Assembly (NCBI GenBank): GCA_003176045.1 | Contig: PSRM01000270.1 | Coordinates: 1-42,517 of the forward strand | DNA from: Verrucomicrobiota bacterium | GTDB taxonomy: Bacteria; Verrucomicrobiota; Verrucomicrobiia; Limisphaerales; UBA8199 | Reading direction: 5' to 3' | DNA: 42,517 nucleotides | In this document: piece after piece, positions 24,380 to 33,769 of the stretch | Numbering within the stretch: position 1 is the first letter of the stretch | Layout of the letters: each line of letters opens with the position of its first letter | Made by a program: the position numbers and the translations under genes | The notes under the pieces: generated by a model | What the model was told of the DNA's origin: nothing | The model's input: only the letters and a program-made list of their open reading frames with translations | Database searches by the model: none

Positions 24380-27300
24380 ATGAAAAGCGTTCGGTTTGCC
24401 ATTCTCGCCGCATGCACCCTGGCAGGGGTCTGTGGCGCACAGCCGTTTAACGACTCAGGATGGTTCCGCGAGGGACCGCAGAAAGGTGCTCAACGCGCAT
24501 CCGATTCCAGCGGCGGCGAAACACCTTCGGTTCCTACCAGCGGCTGGGAGAATGCGGTGCCGACAGTGCCGCTGGCCGAAGCAATCACGCCCCAAATTCA
24601 GGCCCTTGCCGATGGACTAATGCGCGATCCCACGCAGATTTTTAACTACGTCCACGACCAAATCCGGTTCGTGCTCTACTTCGGGGCCAAGAAAGGAGCG
24701 CAACTGACACTCCTCGAAAAGAGCGGCAACGACTTTGACCAATCTGCGTTGCTGGTGGCGCTACTCCGTGCCGCTGGCTATACGAACGTGGGCTATAAAT
24801 TCGGCTGGATGCCTATCCCCTATGACCATGTGGACCAGTATACAAACTACTACGACTTGCATCATTGGTGGCAACTGACGCTTAACAACACTAGCAACAC
24901 CTGGCTGACGGCGACCGTGCCTTACCTGAAAAACCTGGTCCTGACACGCGGCTATCCGACTTACGATTACGTATTGGACGGAAACACGTTCCTGATCCAG
25001 CGGTTGTGGGTAGTCCTGACCAATGGCTCGGCGATTTACAATCTTGATCCCGCATTCAAGATGAGTGAACAGGACACCAGTCTGACCGATTTGGGTTTTG
25101 ATCTGACTACCGCGCTGGGTGGCTCACCGTCTTCAATCAGCAACACCCTCTACACCGCCGCCGGAGGCAGCATCACCGCCAACTCAGTCAGTGGCATCGA
25201 TGAGTCCAAAGTGCGAGGCCAGCTCACCCACTATACAACCAATCTCCTGAATTATCTCCAGAGCAATGCTCCAAACGCTAGCGTTCAGCAGGTGCTGAGT
25301 AGTTGGCAGATAGATCCTGAATTCTTCTTCAATGAAAATGATTATTTTTATGGCACGTATTATTACTTCGGCACCTACGATTTTGGGGGGAAGATGCCGG
25401 TTTTGAGTTGGGCAAACGAGCCGACGAACTTGATGTCCACGCTCAGCATCAGTTTCGCCGGCACAAACTTCCAATGCTTCATGCCGCAATTGCAGGGCCA
25501 GCGTCTCTCGCTCACGTTCGATAACGCCGGCGTGGCTCAACTCTGGCTTGAAGACTCTAACCTCATGCAGTCGGCCAGCTCAGTCATGGGCAATGTCACA
25601 ATCTACGCCCATCATCCTGACGGGTTTTGGGACTTGGCCCACAACACCTATATAGACGGCAACTATGCGGACCAAACGGCAACCGCAACTTACCAGGTTA
25701 CCAATTCGACGTACGCCTTGCTTTACGCTTTTGAGCCCGATTGGGGCTGGCTGCAGCAGCGCCAGAATAAGCTGGACGCATACCTGCAGCAGGGCCTTAC
25801 CAACACCTCCCGGCAGGTGGTCAGCGAGACCCTCAACGTGATGGGGCTAGGCTGGCTGCTCCAAACAGCTCAGCTCGAGCAAATGCTGGCCTCGCAATTG
25901 AACATGTCGCCCCAATGGTTTCACCGGATTGGCCGCATGGGTCAGGAATCGGGCCGGGGGTATTATGTGGACATCTACATGGCCCTTGCCGGTTTATACC
26001 CAAACGGAGGCGATGACGCCACTCACATGGACGCCTCCAATACGCAGTTCGATCTACATTCGTACTTTGGCAGCGCGCTGGAACACGGCATCATTGAACA
26101 ATTGCAGAATTCCAACCTCGTTGCAGCTTCCACAGTCAAAGTGCTTGAGGTTGCCAGCGCCAACGGGCAAGCCATCTACCTGGCAAACAGCGGGAACTGG
26201 TCCAGTATTCAGAGCAGTCTCAGTTGGGATCCCGCTGTGCTGAGTTCGATTCACGACCAATTCATCGTCTCGAACTACTGTGTGCTGATGCCGCAGAACG
26301 GCTCGAATAGTATGGCGGGCGCCGGAAGTTGGTCCGGGTTCGGCTACGAGGCCCGCCAAACAATCAATGGTGATGTGGCTAATTTGGCCATGATCATTTC
26401 TGGTGGCTATCACGGAGGCTATGTCTCCGACCCAACGGCTACGGTGAATACTCCTGCTGTTGACCAGGCAGCCACCAGCCAGCCGCAGTATTATTTTCTG
26501 CCTCCCACGCAGACTCCTGCTCCCACTGGAGCAGACCCAGTGGACATCGCCGACGGCACATTCCAACTCGAAACGACAGATCTGACGATTAATGGCGCCG
26601 AGCCCCGCGGGATCAGCTTCACCCGCTACTACAATAGCTCGCGGCGCTACGCGGATGCCGTCGGCCTCGGCCCGGGCTGGACGCACAATTACAATATTCG
26701 TGTAGCCAACACCGCTGCCCCGCAAGCAGGCCTGGGCGGCACGACTCCAGCGCAGGCCGCCCCCATGCTTGCGGCCACCGCGGCCTCGATTGCCTTTTAC
26801 AACGCCATTTCGCCATCCGCGAAAAACTGGACCGTCAGTGCCCTCATCTCTAAATGGGCTGTAGATCAGATGACCAAAGCAGGCGTCTCAGTCACGCTGG
26901 GCAAAGAATCGCTTCAATTCGTTCAGCAGCCGAATGGAAGCTATACGCCGCCCGCCAACTCCACGGCCACGCTCACCTTCAATAATTCGGCCTACAGCCT
27001 CCAGATGCGCCACGGCAACCGATTCAATTTCCACCCCTTCGGCATCTGCACGAATATCGTGGACCCGTATTCCCAGTCCGTGGACCTTAACTACATAAAT
27101 GGGCGACTCTGGACTATTCAGGACTCGCTGGGCTTCACCTTCAACCTGGAATACACCAACGGCCTGCTCTACAAAATCTCGGACGGCCTGCGCAACGTGT
27201 ATTACGCCCACTCCACCGCTTACAGTCCCCAAAGCGATTTGGTGGCGGTCACGGATGTCGAAAACGGCACCAGCACGTTCCTGTGTGACAGCAACCACCA

Positions 27301-30300
27301 GATCACCGCCACTTTAGATGGACTGAATCGCCTTGTCGTCAGCAACGTTTACAACGACCAGGGGCATATCACTACTCAGTACACACAAGGCGACCCGAAC
27401 AAGAAATGGAGCATCTACTGGTCGGGGTACGTCAACTCGACGGTTGATCCGATGGGCGGCCAGCGCGACCATTGGCTCGATAACCAGGGGCGTTTCGTGT
27501 CCTTCTTTGACGAACTCGCCAACGAGACGGACCTGTTCTATGACGGTCAGAACCATGTCGTCGCCACCTTTACTCCTCTCTACGAGGTTTGGACAAACGT
27601 TTTCGACGGCAATCACAATCGCATCCAGGCCATTGACCCGCTGGGCTTCAGCAATCAATTCGTTTTCGATTCCAGCAACAACCTGACCGAAACGATTGAC
27701 CCGCGTGGCGGCACATCGCACCTCCGCTACAACGCCCAGTTCTCGTTGACCGCCTCAACCAACGCCGCGGGCGCGTGGGAAACACGCGACTACAATGCCA
27801 ACGGTACTCCACACACCCGCACCGATTCGGCGGGCACGACGACCTACGGCTATGACTTTTACGACCGACCGAGCAGCATCCAATTTCCAAATAATCTCGG
27901 AAAAATCGAATGGGCCAACAACGTTCATGGCGATCCTTATTATTACACCAACGCCCGAGGCTACTTTTTTATTATGACGTACAATAACCGTCGCGAGTTG
28001 ACCAACACCATCGCGCCGACCAATGTCACCTTCAGCGCCGCTTTCGATGCGGCAGACAATAAAGCATCAAGCACTGAGGCTCGGGGGTTCAGCAGCCAAT
28101 ACTTCTGGAGCGCAACGCGCCACCCCACCGGCACCGTCCTGCCCGCCACCGCCCGGGGCACGCCCGCAACCACCAACTTTTATGATCCCCGGGACTGGCT
28201 GAGGAAATCGCTGGATGCGCTTCAAAAAGCTACCACGTTCACGAACGACCTGGCAGGGCACCTCATTGGCCAGATTGATCCGCTCAATCGCACGAACTCT
28301 CTCGGCTGGGACCCTGACGGACGAAACATTGCCGGTACGAACGGTGCCGGCGAGCGCATTATCAAGCAGTGGGACGCCGATGGCCGGAACACGAACTTCA
28401 TTGATCAGGCCAACCACACGGTCGGGCATACCTTTGACCCAGCAGGGAACGAAATCTTTCTCACGAACCGCAACGGCAAACTCTGGCAGTTCCATTTCAG
28501 CCCTGCGAACGAGATCACGAACGTCATCACGCCGTTAGGCCGCACCAATATCACCGCGTACAATGACCGCGCCCTGGTGAGATCGCGCACGGACTCGATG
28601 GGCCGCTCGACCACTTATGGTTACGACGCCCGCAAGCGCATGACCAATCGCACCGACCAGGCCGGCTCAACCATTTACCATCCCGATGGCAACGGCAACA
28701 TCACCAACATCGTCGAGAACGGCAAAACCAACGCCTGGACTTTCGATGCTTACGACCATGTTATTTCGTATAAGGATGCCGATGGCAATGTGATCGGTTA
28801 CAGGAACGATGGCAACGGGAACGTCACAAACATCATCTATCCCGGCAATCGCAACGTCTATTATCTGCGGGATAGCCTCGGCCAAATCACAAACGTCACT
28901 GACTGGCTCGGTGGTCAGACTTTCATCGAATATAACCTCAACGGGCAGCCCACGAGAATTACCCGTCCCAATGGCACCGTGCGCTTGATCGGCTATGATG
29001 ATGCGGGCGAAACCACCAATATCGTCGAGAAAACCGTTAGCGGTTTCCCCATCGCCTTCTTCATGCTGAACTGGAACTCAGCCGCCCGCGTGGGCTGGGA
29101 ATTCATGGCCCCGCTGCCCTCGCACACAAATGTGCCCGCCCGGACGATGACCATCAACGACGATAACCAGATCGCCACTTTTAACGGCCAGTCGCTCACG
29201 CATGACCTGAACGGGAACATGACTTTCGGCCCGCTGCCAGGCGGCGCGTTTACGAATTCCACATTCAACGCCCGAAACCAGCTCACCGGCACAGGAGGTT
29301 TGAGCTACGGCTACGACCCCGCTGGATTCCGCACCTCAATCACCAACGGCACAAATGTGGCCCGATTCGTGATCAACCCGAACTCGAAACTCCCGCAGGT
29401 TCTAATGCGCACGCGGCCAGGAATCACCAATTATTACATTTGGGGCCTCGGCCTGCTCTATGAAATTGACGAGACTGCAACAAACACAACCTCGCTCACC
29501 TATCATTTCGACTTGCGCGGCAGCACCATCGCGATCACGGACGGCAACGCGAACATCAGGGAGCGCTTCGAATACTCCTCTTACGGCATGCTGCTTTACC
29601 GAAGCGATTCAACGGACACACCGTTCCTCTATAACGGGCGATACGGCGTAATGACCGAGGCCAATGGTCTGCTCTACATGCAGGCCCGCTATTACAATCC
29701 TTACATTTGTCGGTTCATAAATCCCGATCCGTCCGGATTTGGGGGTGGGCTGAACTTGTATGCTTACGCCAGCGGAAATCCTATCAGTCTTACGGACCCG
29801 TTTGGTCTCTTCGGCAATCCCGTTTCCGGCCCTAATGGCTCTAGTTTTCCTTGGAGTGTTTACGCTTTAGGTGGCGTGTTGCATGTGCCCACACCGCCCC
29901 ACATCGATCCTGGCGATGCTTTCCTGATGTTTATGATGGGCGGTGTCGCCTTCGGTGCGGTCGGGTCCATGGTGGTCGCCAGTGCGGCACCTTTGGCAGT
30001 CTACGGTCTCACTGCTGTAGGTGTAACGGAAACGACCGCGACTGCAACCGTAACAGGTGGACTCGCCCTTACGGCTGCAGCCGGTGCGGGGCTAACAACA
30101 TACGATGTTGGGGTGAGTGCGGCGGCTGGCAATTGGAACAAGGTAGCTTTTGACGTGGGAACTCTTGGTGGTGGTTTCCTACTCGGCGGATTGGGTGGAG
30201 GTAGGTTCATTGCAGATTATGTTAGCCCGACCCGGAGCACGGTACCACCCTCGTGGAACCCATTTACCGCGGATGCGGGTTACGGCTTTGTCCGAAATTC

Positions 30301-30493
30301 AAATTTGCCTCTGGGCACCGATATCTATAATTGGCTCGGCACTGGACCGACACCAACCAGCGCAGGCTTCACGGCCGCTCTTACGTCGAGCGGTACATCC
30401 TCGTTACTCACCCTCTCGAACGGACAGGACCCGTTACAGTGGTTGACGGTTCTCCCAAAGTTATCTCCACCAATTGATGGACCACTGAAATGA
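24380..30493 (+). CDS. Rhs polymorphic toxin with transglutaminase-like N-terminal region
   Basis: This is a 2037-residue secreted protein (signal peptide MKSVRFAILAACTLAGVCGA). A transglutaminase-like domain at about 70-150 has NDFDQSALLVALLRAAGY where active enzymes carry a catalytic Cys, so it is probably inactive. A DUF6531-type entry DPVDIADGTF lies near 719, followed by about 1000 residues of YD repeats. The Rhs core ends GRYGVMTEANGLLYMQARYY and LTDPFGLF near 1805. The last 230 residues are Gly/Ala-rich with hydrophobic stretches and no family I recognise; they are the expected toxin tip. A small membrane-protein gene follows within 32 bp, as immunity genes do. Confidence 0.9.
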   Translation: MKSVRFAILAACTLAGVCGAQPFNDSGWFREGPQKGAQRASDSSGGETPSVPTSGWENAVPTVPLAEAITPQIQALADGLMRDPTQIFNYVHDQIRFVLYFGAKKGAQLTLLEKSGNDFDQSALLVALLRAAGYTNVGYKFGWMPIPYDHVDQYTNYYDLHHWWQLTLNNTSNTWLTATVPYLKNLVLTRGYPTYDYVLDGNTFLIQRLWVVLTNGSAIYNLDPAFKMSEQDTSLTDLGFDLTTALGGSPSSISNTLYTAAGGSITANSVSGIDESKVRGQLTHYTTNLLNYLQSNAPNASVQQVLSSWQIDPEFFFNENDYFYGTYYYFGTYDFGGKMPVLSWANEPTNLMSTLSISFAGTNFQCFMPQLQGQRLSLTFDNAGVAQLWLEDSNLMQSASSVMGNVTIYAHHPDGFWDLAHNTYIDGNYADQTATATYQVTNSTYALLYAFEPDWGWLQQRQNKLDAYLQQGLTNTSRQVVSETLNVMGLGWLLQTAQLEQMLASQLNMSPQWFHRIGRMGQESGRGYYVDIYMALAGLYPNGGDDATHMDASNTQFDLHSYFGSALEHGIIEQLQNSNLVAASTVKVLEVASANGQAIYLANSGNWSSIQSSLSWDPAVLSSIHDQFIVSNYCVLMPQNGSNSMAGAGSWSGFGYEARQTINGDVANLAMIISGGYHGGYVSDPTATVNTPAVDQAATSQPQYYFLPPTQTPAPTGADPVDIADGTFQLETTDLTINGAEPRGISFTRYYNSSRRYADAVGLGPGWTHNYNIRVANTAAPQAGLGGTTPAQAAPMLAATAASIAFYNAISPSAKNWTVSALISKWAVDQMTKAGVSVTLGKESLQFVQQPNGSYTPPANSTATLTFNNSAYSLQMRHGNRFNFHPFGICTNIVDPYSQSVDLNYINGRLWTIQDSLGFTFNLEYTNGLLYKISDGLRNVYYAHSTAYSPQSDLVAVTDVENGTSTFLCDSNHQITATLDGLNRLVVSNVYNDQGHITTQYTQGDPNKKWSIYWSGYVNSTVDPMGGQRDHWLDNQGRFVSFFDELANETDLFYDGQNHVVATFTPLYEVWTNVFDGNHNRIQAIDPLGFSNQFVFDSSNNLTETIDPRGGTSHLRYNAQFSLTASTNAAGAWETRDYNANGTPHTRTDSAGTTTYGYDFYDRPSSIQFPNNLGKIEWANNVHGDPYYYTNARGYFFIMTYNNRRELTNTIAPTNVTFSAAFDAADNKASSTEARGFSSQYFWSATRHPTGTVLPATARGTPATTNFYDPRDWLRKSLDALQKATTFTNDLAGHLIGQIDPLNRTNSLGWDPDGRNIAGTNGAGERIIKQWDADGRNTNFIDQANHTVGHTFDPAGNEIFLTNRNGKLWQFHFSPANEITNVITPLGRTNITAYNDRALVRSRTDSMGRSTTYGYDARKRMTNRTDQAGSTIYHPDGNGNITNIVENGKTNAWTFDAYDHVISYKDADGNVIGYRNDGNGNVTNIIYPGNRNVYYLRDSLGQITNVTDWLGGQTFIEYNLNGQPTRITRPNGTVRLIGYDDAGETTNIVEKTVSGFPIAFFMLNWNSAARVGWEFMAPLPSHTNVPARTMTINDDNQIATFNGQSLTHDLNGNMTFGPLPGGAFTNSTFNARNQLTGTGGLSYGYDPAGFRTSITNGTNVARFVINPNSKLPQVLMRTRPGITNYYIWGLGLLYEIDETATNTTSLTYHFDLRGSTIAITDGNANIRERFEYSSYGMLLYRSDSTDTPFLYNGRYGVMTEANGLLYMQARYYNPYICRFINPDPSGFGGGLNLYAYASGNPISLTDPFGLFGNPVSGPNGSSFPWSVYALGGVLHVPTPPHIDPGDAFLMFMMGGVAFGAVGSMVVASAAPLAVYGLTAVGVTETTATATVTGGLALTAAAGAGLTTYDVGVSAAAGNWNKVAFDVGTLGGGFLLGGLGGGRFIADYVSPTRSTVPPSWNPFTADAGYGFVRNSNLPLGTDIYNWLGTGPTPTSAGFTAALTSSGTSSLLTLSNGQDPLQWLTVLPKLSPPIDGPLK
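28640..29810 (+). repeat. Rhs core direct repeat, copy 1
   Basis: The last part of the YD-repeat/core region of the large Rhs gene, from the TGACCAATCGCACCGACC segment to the DPFG codons. It is repeated about 2.83 kb downstream at 31467-32640 with high DNA similarity throughout. Confidence 0.85.
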
Positions 30494-30525
30494 GGGCCTT
30501 CACGTCCATTTCCCGGGAGTAAGAC

Positions 30526-31095
30526 TTGGCATCTGTTATGGTTTCTTTCTTTGATGTTCTGGCTTTAGCTCTCATGATTTGCGTGCCGGTGCTACTTGGG
30601 CGGCTTGTTGCAAACTATTTCGGCGTCTGGTGGGGTGTTGGGTCGGGAACTCTTTCGACCGTCCTGTGTGCTACATTATTGACGCTACTCTACCGAGCCA
30701 AAAGACGGCGCCAGGAGAGCAAGCGCCGCGGTCTCCGTGAGAAATATCGCGGAATATATCGTGTGCTTTCTGTCCCATCCGAGGCAAAAAATGTCATCAA
30801 AGCTCCAGGCAATGAGATCATCGTGGGAGACTACGGCTGGGAATCAGAGCCGCCGAAGAATAAGGGTGATCTGGTTTTCTTACAAGGACTCGACGAGAAT
30901 TGGAGAGTGGTCTGGTACGCCGGTTTTTCGGCGCAACAGATCGAATATATTGGTCCAAAGCCACGCTCGCAGTACGACTGGGACTCGTCATGGTTCAAAG
31001 CTCCCCCACGTTGTCCCTTCGCAATACGATCCCGAAAAACTACCAGCATGGGGCTTCCCAACATTTGGGGGTCGAATGGACCCAGGCGCCTGTGA
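30526..31095 (+). CDS. Probable immunity protein for the first Rhs tip (membrane-anchored, apparent frameshift)
   Basis: This 189-residue protein has two N-terminal membrane segments (VLALALMICVPVLLGRLV; WWGVGSGTLSTVLCATLLTLL), then a basic stretch and a soluble domain with IIVGDYGWE and WRVVWYAGFSAQQIEYIG. It starts 32 bp after the Rhs stop. TTG 30526 has GGGAG in good position; ATG 30538 is the alternative. The end looks frameshifted: removing one C from the C5 run near 31006 changes the tail to KAPHVVPSQYDPEKLPAWGF and extends the frame to 31162. Immunity role is inferred from position and size. Confidence 0.6.
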   Translation: MASVMVSFFDVLALALMICVPVLLGRLVANYFGVWWGVGSGTLSTVLCATLLTLLYRAKRRRQESKRRGLREKYRGIYRVLSVPSEAKNVIKAPGNEIIVGDYGWESEPPKNKGDLVFLQGLDENWRVVWYAGFSAQQIEYIGPKPRSQYDWDSSWFKAPPRCPFAIRSRKTTSMGLPNIWGSNGPRRL

Positions 31096-31208
31096 CCTGG
31101 AATCGTGTCCCATTGGCACCTCCCGTCGGAGGGCACAGCCGGGAAGGGATCAAAAGGGATAGGGGTCACCCCATTAGCATGGGCTGCTCCTGCTCATAGT
31201 GTCGTCGG

Positions 31209-33287
31209 ATGAAGCACCGGATACGTTGTATTTTGCTGTTCGTCGCGTTACCGACGTTTGGCTATGCGCCGCAGCGAAGCGGCCTGGCCAGCCTGGAACT
31301 AGCGCAAACCGCCTTTCCTTTTTCTTTCGCCGCTCCCACACATGCCACAACTGGCCAAGATGAACTGCTGAGTCTTGCGGACGGTGGCGCACGCCTCCTG
31401 CGCTCCGGAGGCGTGCAAATTCTCGCTGACCAGACTGTTTCATTCGCTTACGGCGCTAGGCGGGGATTGACCAACCGCACCGACCAGGTCGGCTCGACCA
31501 CTTACCACCCCGATGGCAACGGCAACATCACCAACATTGTCGAGAACACCAAAACAAACGCCTGGACTTTCGATGCTTATGACCGCGCGATTTCGTACCA
31601 GGATGCCGATGGCAACGTGATTGGCTACAAGAATGATGGCAACGGGAACGTTACAAACATCATCTATCCCGGCAATCGCAATGTTTATTATCTGCGAGAT
31701 AGCCTCGGTCAAATCACGACCGTGACAGACTGGCTCGGTGGTCAGACGTTCATCGGCTATAACCTCAACTGCCAGCACACCAGCATAACTCGTCCCAACG
31801 GCACTGTCCGGCTGATCGGCTACAATGATGCGGGCGAAACGACCAACATTGTGGAGAAGACTACCTCCGGCTTCCCGATTGCCTTTTTCATGCTCGGTTG
31901 GACTAACTCGGCGCGGATCGCTTGGGAATTCGCCGCTCCGCTGCCACCAAACACAAATCCGCCGGGCCGGCTGCTGGAGTTCGATGCCGACAACCGTCTG
32001 ATCTATTGCAACAAGATCGCCGTTCTATCCGATTTGAACGGTAATATGACCTACGGGCCGCTTATCGGGCCCAGCGGCTTTGTGTCTTACGATTACAATG
32101 CCCGCAACCAGCTCACCAGTGCGGGTGGCCTCACTTATGGCTATGACCCGGCAGGATTTCGAACCTCGATTACCAACGGCACCAATGTGGCCCGATTCGT
32201 GATCAATCCGAATGCGAATCTCCCGAAGGTGCTCATGCGCACGCGGCCGGGTATCACGAATTACTACATTTGGGGATTGGGCCTGCTCTATGAAATTGTT
32301 GAAACCGCAACAAATACGAGCACGCTCACCTATCATTTCGACCTGCGCGGCAGCACGATTGCGATCACAGACGGCAACGCCAATATTAAGGAGCGCTTCG
32401 AATACTCCTCTTACGGAATGCTGCTTTACCGCAGCGATTCGACGGACACGCCGTTTCTTTACAACGGCCGCTACGGAGTCATGACCGATGCTAACGGCCT
32501 GCTCTACATGCAGGCCCGCTATTACAATCCTTACATCTGCCGATTCGTTAATCCTGATCCGGCTGGATTTGCGGGCGGTCTGAATTGGTATGCTTATGGC
32601 GACGGGAACCCGGTGAGCAACCTCGATCCGTTTGGGTTGGGGGCGATGGGCGAAACCGGGCGGAGCTCCTGGCTAAATTGGCAGGCCGATGCTCTTGGTT
32701 TTGGCAAAGGCTTCGCTCAGGCCGATAGCGCCGCCAGCATGGCCTTGCTCCAACGCCTGGCCACACCGGGACCCGTGCAGCTCTACGATGACGCCACTGC
32801 GATGCTCAGCACCGCCGCCTCATTTGCTGACGATCCATCCGGATTCATCTCTTCAAGGGTCAATACTTTCGTTGATTCGCTTAAGACGCCAGAGGGGGTT
32901 GGCGGTCTAGCGCATAGTTTGCTCCTCCAATGGGCTCTGGGATCAGTTATGGGTGGGGGTGGCGCGGCCGCAAAGGACGCAGAGGACGGGATTATCTACC
33001 TCCGCACGAGCTCGAAGGGTGGTGAGTACGTCGGGCAGGTCGGAAACGCTGCACGGTACGCCCAGAGGCAGTTGGAACACGCGGCTTTAAATCCAACAGA
33101 GTCCTTTGTCTTCCAGGAGTTGGAGCGGGTAGCCGCTGGCTCCGGCAGGTCCCTAGATGTTGCTGAGGAGGACTGGATTCGAGCGGGGGGAGGCCCACAG
33201 TCGACCGGTGGGCGCCTCGAAAATGATCGACATCAAATGAATGACGAAGCCTATCGAAGAGCAGGAGGCACGATAAATTACCCATGA
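31209..33287 (+). CDS. Orphan Rhs core-tip protein with GIY-YIG-like nuclease toxin
   Basis: This is a 692-residue protein. A hydrophobic signal-like start (MKHRIRCILLFVALPTFG) and about 65 unrelated residues run into Rhs repeats at TNRTDQVGST, closely matching the C-terminal core of the upstream Rhs protein up to LDPFGLG near 475. The transglutaminase, DUF6531 and most repeats are absent. The linker (475-590) leads to a C-terminal domain, DGIIYLRT...GEYVGQ. An arginine-rich helix with RQLEHA, a catalytic-type Glu in VAEEDWIRAGGG and ENDRHQMND follow: a GIY-YIG/URI-like nuclease plan. The stop overlaps the next gene by ATGA. This is a displaced alternative tip. Confidence 0.8.
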   Translation: MKHRIRCILLFVALPTFGYAPQRSGLASLELAQTAFPFSFAAPTHATTGQDELLSLADGGARLLRSGGVQILADQTVSFAYGARRGLTNRTDQVGSTTYHPDGNGNITNIVENTKTNAWTFDAYDRAISYQDADGNVIGYKNDGNGNVTNIIYPGNRNVYYLRDSLGQITTVTDWLGGQTFIGYNLNCQHTSITRPNGTVRLIGYNDAGETTNIVEKTTSGFPIAFFMLGWTNSARIAWEFAAPLPPNTNPPGRLLEFDADNRLIYCNKIAVLSDLNGNMTYGPLIGPSGFVSYDYNARNQLTSAGGLTYGYDPAGFRTSITNGTNVARFVINPNANLPKVLMRTRPGITNYYIWGLGLLYEIVETATNTSTLTYHFDLRGSTIAITDGNANIKERFEYSSYGMLLYRSDSTDTPFLYNGRYGVMTDANGLLYMQARYYNPYICRFVNPDPAGFAGGLNWYAYGDGNPVSNLDPFGLGAMGETGRSSWLNWQADALGFGKGFAQADSAASMALLQRLATPGPVQLYDDATAMLSTAASFADDPSGFISSRVNTFVDSLKTPEGVGGLAHSLLLQWALGSVMGGGGAAAKDAEDGIIYLRTSSKGGEYVGQVGNAARYAQRQLEHAALNPTESFVFQELERVAAGSGRSLDVAEEDWIRAGGGPQSTGGRLENDRHQMNDEAYRRAGGTINYP
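31467..32640 (+). repeat. Rhs core direct repeat, copy 2
   Basis: Copy of 28640-29810, offset by 2827 bp at the start and 2830 bp at the end, so at least one small indel separates them. Recombination between the copies would swap the first toxin tip for the GIY-YIG-like tip. Confidence 0.85.
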
Positions 33288-33769
33288 AACTCGAGATCGA
33301 ACCAGGCTTGGTTTTTGCGATCAGACTTTTGAATGGAGCCTACGGCTTTGGACAATTGCTCGTACGACAAGAGCCAATATTTTACATGGCAGGTTATGAC
33401 GCCCAGTCGCAAACACCCACCCTCGGCCATGATACAATTTGGAAAGCTAAACCTGTGTTGTTGGGCAATTTTTTCGACGTATTGATTCGCAACGGTCGAT
33501 GGGCGCCAGTTGGGCACTCCACACCACCAGTGGTCCCTTATCCATGTTTCAAGATAAGAATCGGCGATAAATTCTACGTGGAAACCTGGGACAGAAACCG
33601 AAAGCGCGAAGCAACTGAAGACGAGTTGGCGCAACTGCAACCGCGTTCGAACTATGGCCCGATCTTTTTGGAGAATGCGCTAAATGCTTATTTCGGATTG
33701 AGACCATGGGAAACCGCTTTTGAACCGCTGAGAACAGAAACAGTGCTTGCCGTTTCAAAACTATGCTGA
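33284..33769 (+). CDS. Imm26-like immunity protein
   Basis: The protein has 161 residues, starting MKLEIEPGLVFAIRLLNGAYGFGQLLV. That is the opening strand pair (xPGxVFAIxLxxGxYxFGxVL) of the Imm26 immunity family. The ATG overlaps the stop of the orphan Rhs-tip gene (ATGA), the usual toxin-immunity coupling. It has no signal peptide, consistent with a cytoplasmic antidote to a nuclease. Pairing with the GIY-YIG-like tip is by position. Confidence 0.78.
   Translation: MKLEIEPGLVFAIRLLNGAYGFGQLLVRQEPIFYMAGYDAQSQTPTLGHDTIWKAKPVLLGNFFDVLIRNGRWAPVGHSTPPVVPYPCFKIRIGDKFYVETWDRNRKREATEDELAQLQPRSNYGPIFLENALNAYFGLRPWETAFEPLRTETVLAVSKLC

Noticed and set aside
24580..24830. Active transglutaminase in the Rhs N-terminal region
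   Set aside because: The position expected for the catalytic cysteine reads NDFDQSALL, so only the fold is supported.
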